64,000 nt of DNA from Candidatus Ribeiella danica (lineage in GTDB: Bacteria > Chloroflexota > Chloroflexia > Chloroflexales > Roseiflexaceae): contig JADKFS010000019.1 in the NCBI GenBank assembly GCA_016717335.1, positions 672,806-736,805 on the forward strand, written 5' to 3'. The translations under genes were made by a program, and so were the position numbers. The notes beneath the pieces are model-generated. The model was not told where the DNA came from. It did not search any database and was given only the letters and a program-made list of their open reading frames with translations. Positions 56,867 to 64,000 of this stretch are shown one piece after another (the first letter of the stretch is position 1; each line of letters opens with the position of its first letter).

Positions 56867-57685
56867 CTATAGCTGTAGCTCTTTGCGGAAGAACGCGACA
56901 ACCTGCCGCTGTGCTTCTGCCCAGCTCGCCTCATCCTCGCCGAAGTTGTGCCCGGCATCGGGGATTGCTATCAGCGTGACCGCATTACCGGCGGCTCGTA
57001 AGGCATGGGCCAGGAGCTCTGATTGTGCTATCGGGACAATCTCGTCGCATTCCCCATGCATCAGTAAGAACGGCGGCGCAGCCGGTTGGACATAGGTGAT
57101 CGGATTGGCCATGTGCACCACGTTCACACGCTCGCGAATCGGTCCGCCGACAAGTTGGGCTTCGGGCGAATCGGGAGCCTCGTGCCAGCCACCCATTTGA
57201 AGAAAATCGGTTGGACAGGCGAGGGTCGCGACCGCCTGCACCCGGCTTGAGGGTTCGTTCGGCCCGATGGTCTCGGCAATCGCGGGGAGATGCCCGGAAA
57301 CGCCGACCAAAGCCGCGAGGTGTGCGCCAGCGGAGTGCCCCCAAATACCAATCCGCTGGGGATCAATATGATACTGCGCCGCGTGGGAGCGGAGCCAGCG
57401 CACAGCGGTCTTTGCGTCGTCAAGTTGCGCGGGAAAGATCGCCTGGAGGCTCGACCGATAATCAATGCTGACGGTGAAAAAGCCCTGTGCGGCGAGAAAA
57501 GCATTCCGATTGACGGTTCGATCGCCATACATCCACGCGCCGCCGTGAATATAAATGATTGCGGGCATGGGAGCGGCGGGGACCGGATCTGGGCGGATAA
57601 TCTCGACCATGAGGGTGGTGTCGTCGACAAGGTGATACGCAACATCAGAGACGAGGGCGGTTGCGCCTGGCGCTGATTGGGTCAT
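56867..57685 (-). CDS. Alpha/beta hydrolase (carboxylesterase / kynurenine-formamidase-like)
   Basis: 272 aa. Oxyanion motif IIYIHGGAWMYGDRTVN, nucleophile in IGIWGHSAGAHLAALVG (near residue 124), Asp in MHGECDEIVPI, His in DAGHNFGED: complete triad of the HGGxW esterase group (Est/BD-FAE-like). LACPTDFLQMGG is a family block. Start at the ATG at 57685 with AGGAGG upstream. Follows the small membrane protein gene on the same strand, between two attC-like sites; cassette-borne gene by inference. Confidence 0.88.
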   Translation of the reverse strand: MTQSAPGATALVSDVAYHLVDDTTLMVEIIRPDPVPAAPMPAIIYIHGGAWMYGDRTVNRNAFLAAQGFFTVSIDYRSSLQAIFPAQLDDAKTAVRWLRSHAAQYHIDPQRIGIWGHSAGAHLAALVGVSGHLPAIAETIGPNEPSSRVQAVATLACPTDFLQMGGWHEAPDSPEAQLVGGPIRERVNVVHMANPITYVQPAAPPFLLMHGECDEIVPIAQSELLAHALRAAGNAVTLIAIPDAGHNFGEDEASWAEAQRQVVAFFRKELQL

Positions 57686-57775
57686 ACGATCCTCCTCAAG
57701 CTGCACCACAGCACATGGAAATAGGTCGAGCGAACGTGCTATCGATGGCCTATTTTTAGAGCAGTCCCAGTAGAA

Positions 57776-58174
57776 CTATTGGCGCATACGTGCTGACTGA
57801 CTTGGCGAAAATAGGCTTGCCATAACTAATCCAATGAGCAGAGTGATGGGTATCAGGACGAACAAACTTCGCAGCCAGTAGGTGCTTTGTGCGGGAGCAC
57901 CGAGAAGTCCCCACCAAATCGTACCAACAGTTGCACCAAGCAGTGCACCTCGTTTGCTATCGCGCCCGAAGTGTGTACAGACCCATGCAAGGACAATACC
58001 ACTCAGGCCGCCAGTTCCGAGACCATAAAGTGTAGCGAGTCCGACCCAGCGACCGAAGGTGTAGTCAACTGGCTCGAAAGCCGCTGTAAAATACATAATC
58101 GCTGCGCCGCTCCCGCCGCAAAGAGGGATTCCGATGAGGCTGTTCCCAATCAAGCGACGAAGATAATCATTCAT
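57776..58174 (-). CDS. Small membrane protein, possible gene cassette product
   Basis: 132 aa, four hydrophobic segments (about residues 12-30, 45-65, 78-92 and 104-122), Gly-rich. Start at the ATG at 58174 (MNDYLRRLIGNSLIGIPL), 78 nt after the full attC-like site. Family unknown. Reads toward the esterase gene, 90 bp apart. Confidence 0.65.
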   Translation of the reverse strand: MNDYLRRLIGNSLIGIPLCGGSGAAIMYFTAAFEPVDYTFGRWVGLATLYGLGTGGLSGIVLAWVCTHFGRDSKRGALLGATVGTIWWGLLGAPAQSTYWLRSLFVLIPITLLIGLVMASLFSPSQSARMRQ

Positions 58175-58251
58175 AGTGTCACCATTCAGAGCATGCAGTC
58201 GGCGCCAAAAAGGAGACGTGAAGCATAGCACCAAGATGGGTGTGCAGGGCC

Positions 58252-58357
58252 AGCTAACGGCTTGCGTGTCAGCCGCCGCCGAGGCGCATCGCGAAAACTG
58301 TCAAAATGCGCACGATCTCGCGCGCCGGAGGCGGCCGGCTACAGCGCCGGGTTGGGT
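58252..58357 (-). other. attC-like integron recombination site (full)
   Basis: 106-bp imperfect palindrome. On the minus strand R'' is ACCCAAC (fits RYYYAAC) and R' is GTTAGCT (one position off GTTRRRY). Inner arms AGCCGGCCGCC and GGCGGCGGCT pair with a single bulged base, typical of attC bottom-strand folding, and outer TGTAGC / GACACGC-type pairing continues. It separates two co-directional small genes in the cassette order gene-attC-gene. Confidence 0.62.
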
Positions 58358-58411
58358 GCGATCTCTTGCGCAGTGTGTCTGCCGATGTGAGAGGGAGTAT
58401 AGCTGAAACTT

Positions 58412-58732
58412 CTAGGGGTTATGCTGCGTGCGTCGTTGTTCAAGCCAGCGGGCAAATGATGCGGGACTCTCAGCCGATTTTTTGCCCAAGAGCAACCCTG
58501 CGACGCCAATGTCCTCATCAAGATCGGGCCAATGCAAGCCAAATCCAGCGCCTGCAATTTGCACAGTTGCACGCTCAGCGACTGTTCCGTATGCTAAACG
58601 CGGAAACCACCCGATCGGGACGGCAATCGTGCGTCCATCCTCAAGATCGACGCTTAGGGTATCATCGGTGACGGTAACAGTAACGGCTTTAGGTGGCGCT
58701 GTTAGCATCGGTGCAGAATCTGCCCCATTCAT
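58412..58732 (-). CDS. DUF2442 domain protein
   Basis: 106 aa. VTVTVTDDTLSVDLEDGRTIAVPIGWFPRLAYGT...AGFGLHWPDLDEDIGVAGLLLG is the DUF2442 pattern, a small family often next to DUF4160 and linked by neighbourhood to toxin-antitoxin or defence loci. No DUF4160 gene here. Start at the ATG at 58732. Ends 55 nt before the attC-like site, as expected for a cassette gene. Confidence 0.8.
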   Translation of the reverse strand: MNGADSAPMLTAPPKAVTVTVTDDTLSVDLEDGRTIAVPIGWFPRLAYGTVAERATVQIAGAGFGLHWPDLDEDIGVAGLLLGKKSAESPASFARWLEQRRTQHNP

Positions 58733-58754
58733 TGCGTCATTGCTCCACATGCTC

Positions 58755-59033
58755 ACGGGCGAGATGAACGTGCATAGTCGGGCGAACCAGGCGTTCCGGC
58801 AGGCGGCCCATTCGGTCACCCGCGCACACTCCTCCATTGGAGCGTACTATCGTGCGATGCGCGCACGCCTTGGCCCCAAACAGGCGATTGTCGCAACCGC
58901 CCACAAGATAGCGCGAACGGTCTACCACCTGTTGAAGACCGGCGAGCCATATCGAGAAGAAAGCGACGCAGAATATGATCGCAAACGCCAGGAGCGCGAG
59001 ATCAAACACCTGGCCCGACGTGCACAGAAGTGA
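58755..59033 (+). pseudogene. IS110-family transposase C-terminal remnant
   Basis: The plus-strand frame reads RQAAHSVTRAHSSIGAYYRAMRARLGPKQAIVATAHKIARTVYHLLKTGEPYREE, the usual C-terminus of IS110/IS116/IS902 transposases. The catalytic N-terminal RuvC-like domain is absent, so only about the last 90 residues survive. Its 5' edge is the start region of the DUF2442 gene. Confidence 0.72.
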
Positions 59034-59041
59034 GGCTATAC

Positions 59042-59124
59042 CCTCAACGCCAGCAGCGCCGTCAGCCAACTCCTCCTCGTGAGCCTCCACGCTGGGAGAG
59101 TTTCTCAGGATGCGCGTGTTGGGC
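59042..59124 (-). other. Degenerate attC-like site
   Basis: On the minus strand it starts GCCCAACACGCGCATC 15 nt after the restriction enzyme stop and ends CTGACGGCGC...GCGTTGAGG. Inner AACTCTCCC / GGAGGAGTT arms pair. Weaker than the other sites. Confidence 0.35.
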
Positions 59125-59139
59125 GCGCCGATTGCTATT

Positions 59140-60357
59140 TTACGTGATAAATACGTCCCACCAACTTGCCAATCGCCTTCTTAGAGTTAGAGGTAGCGAT
59201 ATGGCTGAGCTGTTGATTGCAGCTTCTGGCGAAATTTGCAGCGCGAAGTACGAAAATGATGCGGCATCTGTTGCTATCACCCTATCAATGACTATTGGAT
59301 TTGGACTCATCTGACTTGATGAGTCAATATCAAAGACATATATCCACGCAAGAGCCCTATCTATAATGGTGGTTAACTGTTCCGAATCTTCATCTGGGGG
59401 AACATAGCCTTCTCTAACTTCTTTGATCTGGCCTTCACTATCTTCTAGCCCCAATGGCTTTCTTAGCACAAATAATCCGTCCTCACGGAGTCGTAGATCG
59501 GGTTTACCAAGATGTCTTTGCCAACTATCCCAAACTGAATTTGGGATTGCCAAAACACAGCCGGCACAGTTCTTATCTATGCCCAGTTGAAACTTAAACA
59601 TCATTTGGTAGAAAGTACGCTTAAAAACGTTAGCGATATTAGGGCCTTCTATCTCTTCCGAAAGCCAGTGCGTGTGCTCTTGAAGCGCCTTTGGAAACTC
59701 ATCCTTATGCAAACGCAGTGCATCTTCAAGATTCTTGACAGCATGTCTGTACGTCCCGTGAAAGTCCATCGTCTGCACTTCGAGAATACCATAGCGTCCG
59801 ACATCGATCTTTTCCTGATCGTTTGTAATTTGGACTATCGTGATATCGAACGAAAATTCTGGTGAACGGTCGGTTGGCGAAATTGAAATCTCACCTCCCA
59901 GTTTGTCCTGAAAGAAGACAAACACTGGATTGCCTAAAGATAGGTTGGTAATAACTTGCTCCCGAATGTCACTTTTCTGTAAAGTAGGGGCAGGGAAAAC
60001 AGATACTGTTACTCCATCACTAACGGAAAATAATCGTCGGATGCAACTTTCTAAAAGAGAAGGCTCCACGGCTCGGTAAGGGCATACAAGCCAATCTTGA
60101 CGTTTGCCATTACCAACACTATTGATGGTACAAACACCTTTAGAAGCTGCTGATTTGATGCAAGTTCTTTCCTCAGCAGTAGCCTGCGATAGAAAGGGAC
60201 AACGCGCATTACTCTGATCAATGATCATATTAGGATTTGTTGATACTGTTGGGTATACACGATGACCAAACCACTCACTGACATAGTTGCCTGCTAGAAC
60301 CTGCTCGGCATTGGTCACCTTCGCTGGAGGGCGTCTCTTGCGCTTGCTATCATTCAT
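59140..60357 (-). CDS. NotI-family type II restriction endonuclease
   Basis: 405 aa. Four cysteines in NotI-like spacing (Cys53, 66, 76 and 92: CPFL, TCIK, GVCTI, VCPYR) would bind the iron/metal site. EWFGHRVYP at residues 28-36 is a family block. Catalytic residues Asp171 and Glu193-x-Gln195 (GILEVQTMDFHG) show the D-22-E-x-Q spacing I recall for NotI (variant PD-(D/E)xK). Likely cleaves a GC-rich octamer such as GCGGCCGC (inference). Overlaps the methyltransferase by 8 nt, so they are translationally coupled. Confidence 0.85.
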   Translation of the reverse strand: MNDSKRKRRPPAKVTNAEQVLAGNYVSEWFGHRVYPTVSTNPNMIIDQSNARCPFLSQATAEERTCIKSAASKGVCTINSVGNGKRQDWLVCPYRAVEPSLLESCIRRLFSVSDGVTVSVFPAPTLQKSDIREQVITNLSLGNPVFVFFQDKLGGEISISPTDRSPEFSFDITIVQITNDQEKIDVGRYGILEVQTMDFHGTYRHAVKNLEDALRLHKDEFPKALQEHTHWLSEEIEGPNIANVFKRTFYQMMFKFQLGIDKNCAGCVLAIPNSVWDSWQRHLGKPDLRLREDGLFVLRKPLGLEDSEGQIKEVREGYVPPDEDSEQLTTIIDRALAWIYVFDIDSSSQMSPNPIVIDRVIATDAASFSYFALQISPEAAINSSAISLPLTLRRRLASWWDVFIT

Positions 60358-61360
60358 CTTCGATTTCCTGGGTTAGTACGTACTCTCTTGCAGAATTAGC
60401 ATAATCTTCTACCGCATCACAACCAATCGAATGTCTTCCATTACGGTATGCAACAGATAGTGTTCTTCCAGTGCCACAAAATGGATCAAAGACTGTCCCA
60501 CCCTCTGGACACGAGGAAAGAATTCGTGGCTTAATGAGTTTTACTGGGAAAGTCGCTGTGTGGCCATTCTGACCTGGGCGTACATTGCAAGTGACCACAT
60601 CTGTTTCAGAAGGTTCAACATGTTTTAAGTCATAATAATACTTAGCACGACCTTCTTTAGGTCGCTTCACAAAGTGAAAGAAGTGCTCATGTGCTAATCT
60701 TAGCCTGTCTTCTTCCGGCCTTGGTGGAATATTAGGTTTATGCCAGATCAAGTCATTTCGAAGAATCCATCGTTTATCTTGCATTGCAATAGCAAAGCGT
60801 GCCGGGATTAGCAATAACTGCTTTTCCTGTCGATACCCGCCCATTGGTGTCTTTCGCCGCTGCCTTTCATTATTTCCAAGACCCTGCCGGCCACCATCTC
60901 GAATACTTGCCCAACGAGCAAAATATGTATCCCCAAGGTTAATCCACAAATTTCCTTTCGGCTTCAAACACCTCTTCGCTCGTTCAAAAACTTCTACGAG
61001 ATGCAATATATACCACTCGGGAAGAGGCTCTAATCCAAGAACTCCACCGTGTACACGATACCACTCATAGGATGGCAAAGCTGCTGGCTCGTGATCTTCC
61101 TTTTTCCACTCGTTCAAAATGTCCCAATTATGCTGTAGGGTATACCCGCGTTGCCCCCAATAGGGTGGACTGGTTAAGATGAGGTCGACGCTCTCGGGAG
61201 GAAGGGTGCCAATAAAATCGTACGCGTCAGCATGATGCACTTCCACACGCACCTTTGGACAGCGCTCCTGCTGTTGCGCTGTATGACCATTGAGGTTAGC
61301 CTTCTGAACCAGAGGTTCCTCTATTGGTGTATCATGATCTCGATTTGTGATCGTATCCAT
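60350..61360 (-). CDS. DNA methyltransferase (N4-cytosine/N6-adenine, beta class) of the NotI-like system
   Basis: 336 aa. Catalytic motif IV LILTSPPYWGQRGY (near residue 60) precedes the SAM-binding motif I VFDPFCGTGRTLSVA (near residue 287), the beta-class order. SPPY points to N4-cytosine methylation. It should protect host DNA from the downstream endonuclease. Start set at the ATG at 61360 with GAGGGG upstream; a 22-codon extension to 61426 overlaps another frame and looks unlike the family. Confidence 0.87.
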   Translation of the reverse strand: MDTITNRDHDTPIEEPLVQKANLNGHTAQQQERCPKVRVEVHHADAYDFIGTLPPESVDLILTSPPYWGQRGYTLQHNWDILNEWKKEDHEPAALPSYEWYRVHGGVLGLEPLPEWYILHLVEVFERAKRCLKPKGNLWINLGDTYFARWASIRDGGRQGLGNNERQRRKTPMGGYRQEKQLLLIPARFAIAMQDKRWILRNDLIWHKPNIPPRPEEDRLRLAHEHFFHFVKRPKEGRAKYYYDLKHVEPSETDVVTCNVRPGQNGHTATFPVKLIKPRILSSCPEGGTVFDPFCGTGRTLSVAYRNGRHSIGCDAVEDYANSAREYVLTQEIEDE

Positions 61361-61426
61361 TGCACCCCTCGCGCCCTTATTGCCCGGTACAAGGATACCA
61401 TAAAATTGGCGGTCTTCGGCGGCCAT

Positions 61427-61789
61427 TCGAACAAGAGTTCGAGAGGAAGATCGAGTCGTGGATGGTGCGGCAGTGATAGCGCGCCCAGTGGCCGGGCGTT
61501 CAGCCGCGAGCGCACCAATAGATCGGTACTGGTGTCAAGCTGATTCCGATCTTCGAAAAAGCTAGGATCTTGCGGACGTGCAGCGGCGTCAACTGCATGG
61601 GCTTGTTCGTTGGCGTTTCGTATTCTGTAAGCGTTCGAGAGATACCGAAGCAGAGACGTATATATTTGAACACGAATATTGTGAGTGTTATAGAGAAAGA
61701 ATTGCGTGTACTATAGCGTAACTATAGCCAAAACCGTGGTGAATAGGCTGATTGTCTTCCAGCTTCTTGAGATGTGTGAATTGTATTCG
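61427..61789. other. Intergenic region upstream of the methyltransferase
   Basis: 363 bp of moderate GC. On the minus strand a frame without a start codon runs from about 61690 to 61321 (IYTSLLRYLSNAYRIRNANEQ... EWPPKTANFMVSLYRAIRARG) and looks protein-like but matches nothing I know; it could be a remnant or an unrecognised control gene. GCGGCTGAACGC near 61490 resembles an attC arm but lacks core sites. Confidence 0.4.
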
Positions 61790-61960
61790 CTATTTCTTGA
61801 TAGCCACTTCTGCTGATCGCCATATGGCCTTTGAACGGAATGGAATTACTTGGTGTGGGTTGGCTCTTGAGATCTGTACTGCCTGCTCAAGCAGAACCTT
61901 ATGGTTTCTGCAAAATACTGCGACATCCGCATGCCGCCCGATTTTAGATTGGATACTCAT
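61790..61960 (-). CDS. Small ORF downstream of the IS-split gene
   Basis: 56 aa (MSIQSKIGRHADVAVFCRNH...) with GAGAGGG six nt upstream of its ATG. It begins 3 nt after the stop of the interrupted gene, so it would be the last gene of that operon. No family recognised. Confidence 0.35.
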   Translation of the reverse strand: MSIQSKIGRHADVAVFCRNHKVLLEQAVQISRANPHQVIPFRSKAIWRSAEVAIKK

Positions 61961-62017
61961 GAGTTAACCCTCTCTATGTTGGCAAGCTTTACTGTTGAAC
62001 GCTGAGATTAGAAAGCC

Positions 62018-62899
62018 GGTAGTAGTCGTCTCTCGAATGGCGTGGTATACTGTCTGCCTGACGAGTAGCAGAAAGGCATGACACGATGATCGCCATCACA
62101 CGCACATGCCGCCATTGCGGCAGCCCAAACCTCACAAAATACGGTACTGCCCCAAACGGGAAGCAGAAGTACTTCTGTCGAACCTGTTGCCGGCAAAGCC
62201 GTGAAAATCCCGGTACAACGGCCTATTCAGAAGAACAGCGGGAAATGATCCTCCGAGCCTATCAAGAGCGCAGTAGCTTACGCGGATTGGAACGAACGTT
62301 CGGTGTTGCGCGTAGTACTGTGATTGGCTGGTTAAAAAAAAGCCCAGTGTCTGAAGGAAATCACACAGACACTTGTTCCGGCAGTTCCGAGCGATCCGAG
62401 TAGTATCACGCTCGAATTGGATGAACTCTGGTCGTTTGTGCGGAAGAAAACAGAGCAGCGCTGGGTTTGGTTTGCACTCTGCCGGAAGACCCGCCAGATT
62501 ATCGCGTTTGTGATCGGAGATCGCAGTGAAACCACCTGCCGCAAACTCTGGGATGCGATTCCGCCGGCGTATCGTCAGGGAACCTGTTATACTGATTTTT
62601 GGAGCGCCTATCAAGCCATTATTCCAGAAGAACAGCATGAGCCGAGCGGGAAAGAGCGCGGAGAGACCGCGCATATCGAGCGTTTTAACAATACATTGCG
62701 TCAACGCCTCGCACGCTTCGTACGAAAGACGCTCTCGTTCTCAAAATCCGATCTGATGCATGAAATCTGTCTCACCTTATTTATCTGGCGGTATAATCTG
62801 GACATCTATACACGATACCTACAAGCCATCGATCTGTAAAGCGTTTTGCGGCACAGATGCCCGGGGATCGCTTGCACCATTCGAGAGACGACCACTACC
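62018..62899 (+). mobile_element. IS1-family insertion sequence
   Basis: 882 bp with 25-bp terminal inverted repeats (2 mismatches): GGTAGTAGTCGTCTCTCGAA at 62018 and its inverse ending at 62899. Carries insA- and insB-like frames. No 8-9 bp target duplication is visible at the ends as drawn. Confidence 0.85.
62086..62839 (+). CDS. IS1 transposase InsA/InsB, two frames joined at an A8 run
   Basis: The first frame (62086-62403) has an InsA zinc finger (CRHCGSPNLTKYGTAPNGKQKYFCRTC) and helix-turn-helix (LRGLERTFGVARSTVIGWLKK). The second frame (to 62839) has the DDE nuclease: LELDELWSFVRKKTEQRWVW, YTDFWSAYQAI and HIERFNNTLRQRLARFVRKTLSFSKS. The frames meet at eight A residues (62333-62340). 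Reading the second frame requires losing one A (a +1 shift), not the -1 shift of classical IS1, so transcriptional slippage or a disabling insertion is possible. Confidence 0.85.
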
Positions 62900-63310
62900 T
62901 TCTTCGATGAGATCTTTGAGTTTCCGGCACCAACGCTTTATCTCATCCTCCTGATGTCGAAGATCATTTCGAAAACTAATTGGCGTGATACTGAAACTGC
63001 CGTAATGAGCGATGGCTTCTTCAGCGTACCTTTTGTTGGTGCGGTGTTGTTCTATCATGCCAATGCAATGCTTAATATCTTTATTTATGTCCTTCAAATA
63101 AACATTTTTAGGCTGCCAGTCATTTACTTCCGACTTTGACGTTTGTTTTTTGGGCGATGCTACTTCTACAGAAGTTTCAACATCGCCTCGCTTCTTACGC
63201 GCTTCACGCCTTTCCTCCATCAGCTTACTAGCTTGATCGAACAAAAATCAACGGCTTTTGACAAGGCGGCTGTCGATAAAGGATATAGGCTTGTCATTGG
63301 TTTGACCTCC

Positions 63311-64000
63311 TCATGATTCTCCATCCCAGAGACTATCCAAGTCACAGGAAGGAATAGCGTCACCGTATTTCATCCGGTATTGCCAGTATGCGAAGTCGCC
63401 ACAGGCATTTAGATGCCATCCAAGATAAGTTGCATATTGAACCGAGCTGCTAATAAGAAGATCGATTTTCTGAGTCTTGTACCTGTCTCGTGCTGTAAGT
63501 ATGCTTTTAACAGTTGCTTCTGCGAGCTTATTAGCGTGAGTTGTGTTGAAAATAGATGTTCTACCAAGGTTTTCAATATCTCCGAGCAGCTTGGCCCGAC
63601 AAGCATACCCGTTTGTTGTCATGCGGATAATAGTCGGCCTCACATCTTTAGCGATGCTTATCCCTAGTAACAAGCTATTATTTTTCCTGGAAACACTGCT
63701 CATGCTGAATTCCAGCTTTCCGAACAAACTTTCATCAGCGACATCTTCTGGATTTTCCTCTTTCAGTGCATCTGAGGCTATCAATTGGAAGCCTTTTGTT
63801 GCTCTGAACATCCACCCATAAGCTAATCCTGCAGAGAGATGTACCCGGCTTGGTAACCAAACTTGACGTTGCGGCTTTGCTTTACGCATCAGAGCGCGCC
63901 TTATGTTTTTTAAGCTTGGAGCAATGATGTTTTTCCAGTCATCTTTTGTTGGATTGTCGGCAGTAAAATAAACATTCCAGTCCAATACGAGATGATTGGG
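63311..64000 (-). CDS. SAVED-domain protein, 5' part outside window
   Basis: About 230 residues of the C-terminal region are visible; the frame stays open to the window edge (NHLVLDWNVYFTADNP). HLSAGLAYGWMFRATKGFQLIA resembles the first SAVED half, and KIDLLISSSVQYATYLGWHLNACGDFAYWQYRM the second, with its small-residue/Ala-Leu-Gly-x-x-Leu-Asn and final aromatic Tyr pattern. SAVED domains sense cyclic oligonucleotides in CBASS and some type III CRISPR systems, usually fused to a nuclease or membrane effector. The effector domain and any CD-NTase must lie beyond 64000. Confidence 0.68.
   Translation of the reverse strand, partial: PNHLVLDWNVYFTADNPTKDDWKNIIAPSLKNIRRALMRKAKPQRQVWLPSRVHLSAGLAYGWMFRATKGFQLIASDALKEENPEDVADESLFGKLEFSMSSVSRKNNSLLLGISIAKDVRPTIIRMTTNGYACRAKLLGDIENLGRTSIFNTTHANKLAEATVKSILTARDRYKTQKIDLLISSSVQYATYLGWHLNACGDFAYWQYRMKYGDAIPSCDLDSLWDGES

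Larger units (their letters stand above)
61964..63244 (-). pseudogene. Small coiled-coil gene interrupted by an IS1-family element
   Basis: The 5' part is 63244-62900 (115 codons, TTG start or an ATG at 63220): highly charged, Lys/Glu-rich (LMEERREARKKRGDVETS) with PISFRNDLRHQEDEIKRWCRKLKDLIEE at its end. After removing 62018-62899 the frame continues exactly for 17 more codons (GFLISAFNSKACQHREG) to a TAA at 61964. The original product would be 132 aa. Family unknown; its position after a SAVED gene suggests a defence-operon component. Confidence 0.6.

Noticed and set aside
58737..59090. 117-codon minus-strand frame with a hydrophobic segment
   Set aside because: Lies opposite the IS110 transposase remnant, which has recognisable family sequence on the plus strand; overlaps the degenerate attC-like site.
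61466..61505. Additional attC site upstream of the methyltransferase
   Set aside because: Only one arm word (GCGGCTGAACGC) is present; no RYYYAAC/GTTRRRY core pair at sensible spacing.

Overview
The window looks like one chromosomal segment of a high-GC bacterium, most likely a Chloroflexota member (Roseiflexus/Kouleothrix-like). That placement is inference. It rests on a dgt-dnaG-rpoD operon, a LysW-type lysine pathway in a bacterium, a histidine phosphatase/DUF3090/SCO1664-family trio, and spacers packed with heptamer repeats and long hairpins. About 1-54 kb is uniformly GC-rich. About 54-64 kb is clearly less GC-rich and made of accessory genes.

Layout. 0-5 kb: dgt, dnaG and the 5' part of rpoD, all on the minus strand, plus a small membrane protein. 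5-7.5 kb: the three-gene trio. 7.9-13.4 kb: an FprA-type reductase, a PIG-L deacetylase, a zinc-finger membrane protein, an SDR and an aldolase/adducin protein. 13.9-32 kb: a nearly complete alpha-aminoadipate lysine pathway using the carrier protein LysW (lysT, lysU, lysB, lysW, lysX, lysY, a homocitrate synthase-like gene, lysZ, lysJ, lysK). It also holds a LysE-type exporter and several passenger genes, and starts with a strong promoter and an attenuator-like leader that may encode a Lys-containing peptide. 32-44 kb: a cation/proton antiporter, an ammonium transporter, an M-box (Mg2+) riboswitch operon (alpha/beta hydrolase-like protein plus MgtE) and gltB. 44-54 kb: a GT-C membrane glycosyltransferase, a YihY/BrkB protein, homoserine dehydrogenase, a GNAT protein, a BtpA-family protein, a PfkB kinase fused to a formylglycine-generating-enzyme-like domain, and a deoxynucleoside kinase.

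54-64 kb: a five-copy MITE-like array; a second GT-C protein; an alpha/beta hydrolase; a membrane protein and a DUF2442 protein with integron attC-like palindromes between them, all in one orientation and with no integrase visible; an IS110 remnant; a NotI-like restriction-modification pair; an IS1-family element inserted in a small gene; and the C-terminal part of a SAVED-domain protein (CBASS-type defence) running off the right edge.

The most unusual sequence-level signal is a set of about twenty palindromic elements whose arms are short tandem repeats of period 7 or 8. They fill the spacers of the GC-rich part, touch start codons, run into the 3' ends of genes, and sit in frame inside lysB (twice) and gltB. 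A second class of spacer element carries long perfect hairpins with triloops and unrelated arm sequences.
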